From the NCBI GenBank assembly GCA_017654935.2, contig CM065699.1, positions 38,951,950-39,015,949 on the forward strand: 64,000 bases of DNA, read 5' to 3'. A model generated the notes under the pieces. That model ran no database searches. It saw only the letters and a program-made list of their open reading frames with translations, and was not told the DNA's origin. Positions within the stretch are counted from its first letter, which is position 1. The number at the start of each line of letters is the position of its first letter. Both the position numbers and the translations under genes were made by a program. Positions 63,396 to 64,000 of the stretch are shown here, in pieces. The DNA comes from Phymorhynchus buccinoides. Lineage: Eukaryota > Mollusca > Gastropoda > Neogastropoda > Raphitomidae.

Positions 63396-64000
63396 TTTGT
63401 GGTGTGTGTGCATGTTGGAGGGGGTGTAATGCAGTTAAAATATGTCATTGACACTAACGCATAAAGATTGAGTTACAGTAAATAGTTCTTTTGATGTGTA
63501 TCCCAATTGTTTCATAAAAATTACAGTATGTATTTGATTTTATGAAGAGAAAATAAACAGAGTGGTGTATACATTTGAGTGTGACCTTATTCTTCAGTGT
63601 TTTCAAATGTGTTTTTCATTGTGTCCAAAGAATGATTGATACTTCTTCTTTGATCGCTCAGACAGTTTCCTGTCAATTATGAGCGCAGATGCATCATGCC
63701 GCCGTTATGTGCCTTAGTAAGAAATAATTAGGCCCAGCATGTCCAACTTCGGCTGGAGGAAATCTTCTTGAAAGTATTTCTTGGAGAGAAAAAAGGCAGG
63801 AGAATGGACAAAAAGATAGTAGATGACAGAAAGCAGAGGGAAAAGGCAGAGTCAAAGAGAGTGACAGATTAGAGGAAGCTACAAGGAAGAACTTCCAGAA
63901 GGTGAGGGAACTATTTATGCAAAAGACCCCCCGGTATCCCCACGGGTGGTGGTGATGTTTGTGTGATTGATACAATGTGCATATTAGTGTGTGTGTGTGT
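63396..64000. other. End of window
   Basis: There is an inverted SINE-like repeat with (GAA)n (63640-63935), an AATAAA near 63551 that cannot be assigned to a gene, and a TG tract at the very end. Confidence 0.5.

Overview
This is a nuclear window from an intron-rich invertebrate, probably a mollusc or another lophotrochozoan. That placement is inferred from gene structure and the density of CA/TG microsatellites, MITEs and tRNA-headed SINEs; nothing in the sequence proves the taxon. Coding sequence is only about 7% of the window. The rest is introns and intergenic DNA packed with small nonautonomous transposons, often nested, and simple repeats.

Layout: (1) 1-153 is the 3' end of an unidentified + strand gene with a Cys-rich motif and an acidic tail. 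(2) 154-12,470 is intergenic repeat-rich DNA. It includes a 146-base C homopolymer, CA satellites, foldback elements, an anomalous CpG-rich block at 9,000-9,420 and a decaying series of copies of the end of the next gene. (3) 13,034-20,439 on the - strand carries six coding exons of an F-box/leucine-rich-repeat protein, all joined in phase 0. The 5' end, including the start codon, was not found. (4) 24,748-58,842 on the + strand carries a complete peroxisomal Lon protease gene, LONP2. I placed 17 exons whose phases all agree; they sum to 2,622 nt (873 residues plus stop). The N-terminal substrate-binding region, AAA+ Walker A and B, the Ser-Lys protease dyad and the terminal SKL peroxisome signal are all visible. 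(5) 58,843-64,000 holds 3' flanking DNA, more transposons and microsatellites.

The two genes are divergent, about 4.3 kb apart measured from the first F-box exon I can see. Their products have separate jobs: substrate choice for SCF ubiquitin ligases, and peroxisomal protein quality control. I see no functional link beyond proximity.

The most striking structure is repeated tandem duplication of short pieces spanning exon-intron junctions, in both genes. Exon tails are copied downstream with their 5' splice site (LONP2 exons 5, 11, 12, 14 and 16). Exon heads are copied upstream with their 3' splice site (LONP2 exon 15, F-box exon D). LONP2 exon 3 has a whole-exon copy broken by an insertion, and the F-box terminal exon has four decaying copies. 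LONP2 intron 14 is the extreme case: about twelve copies of a 48-nt exon-14 tail with its donor, followed by six copies of the exon-15 head with its acceptor. I know of no named class of element that explains this pattern.
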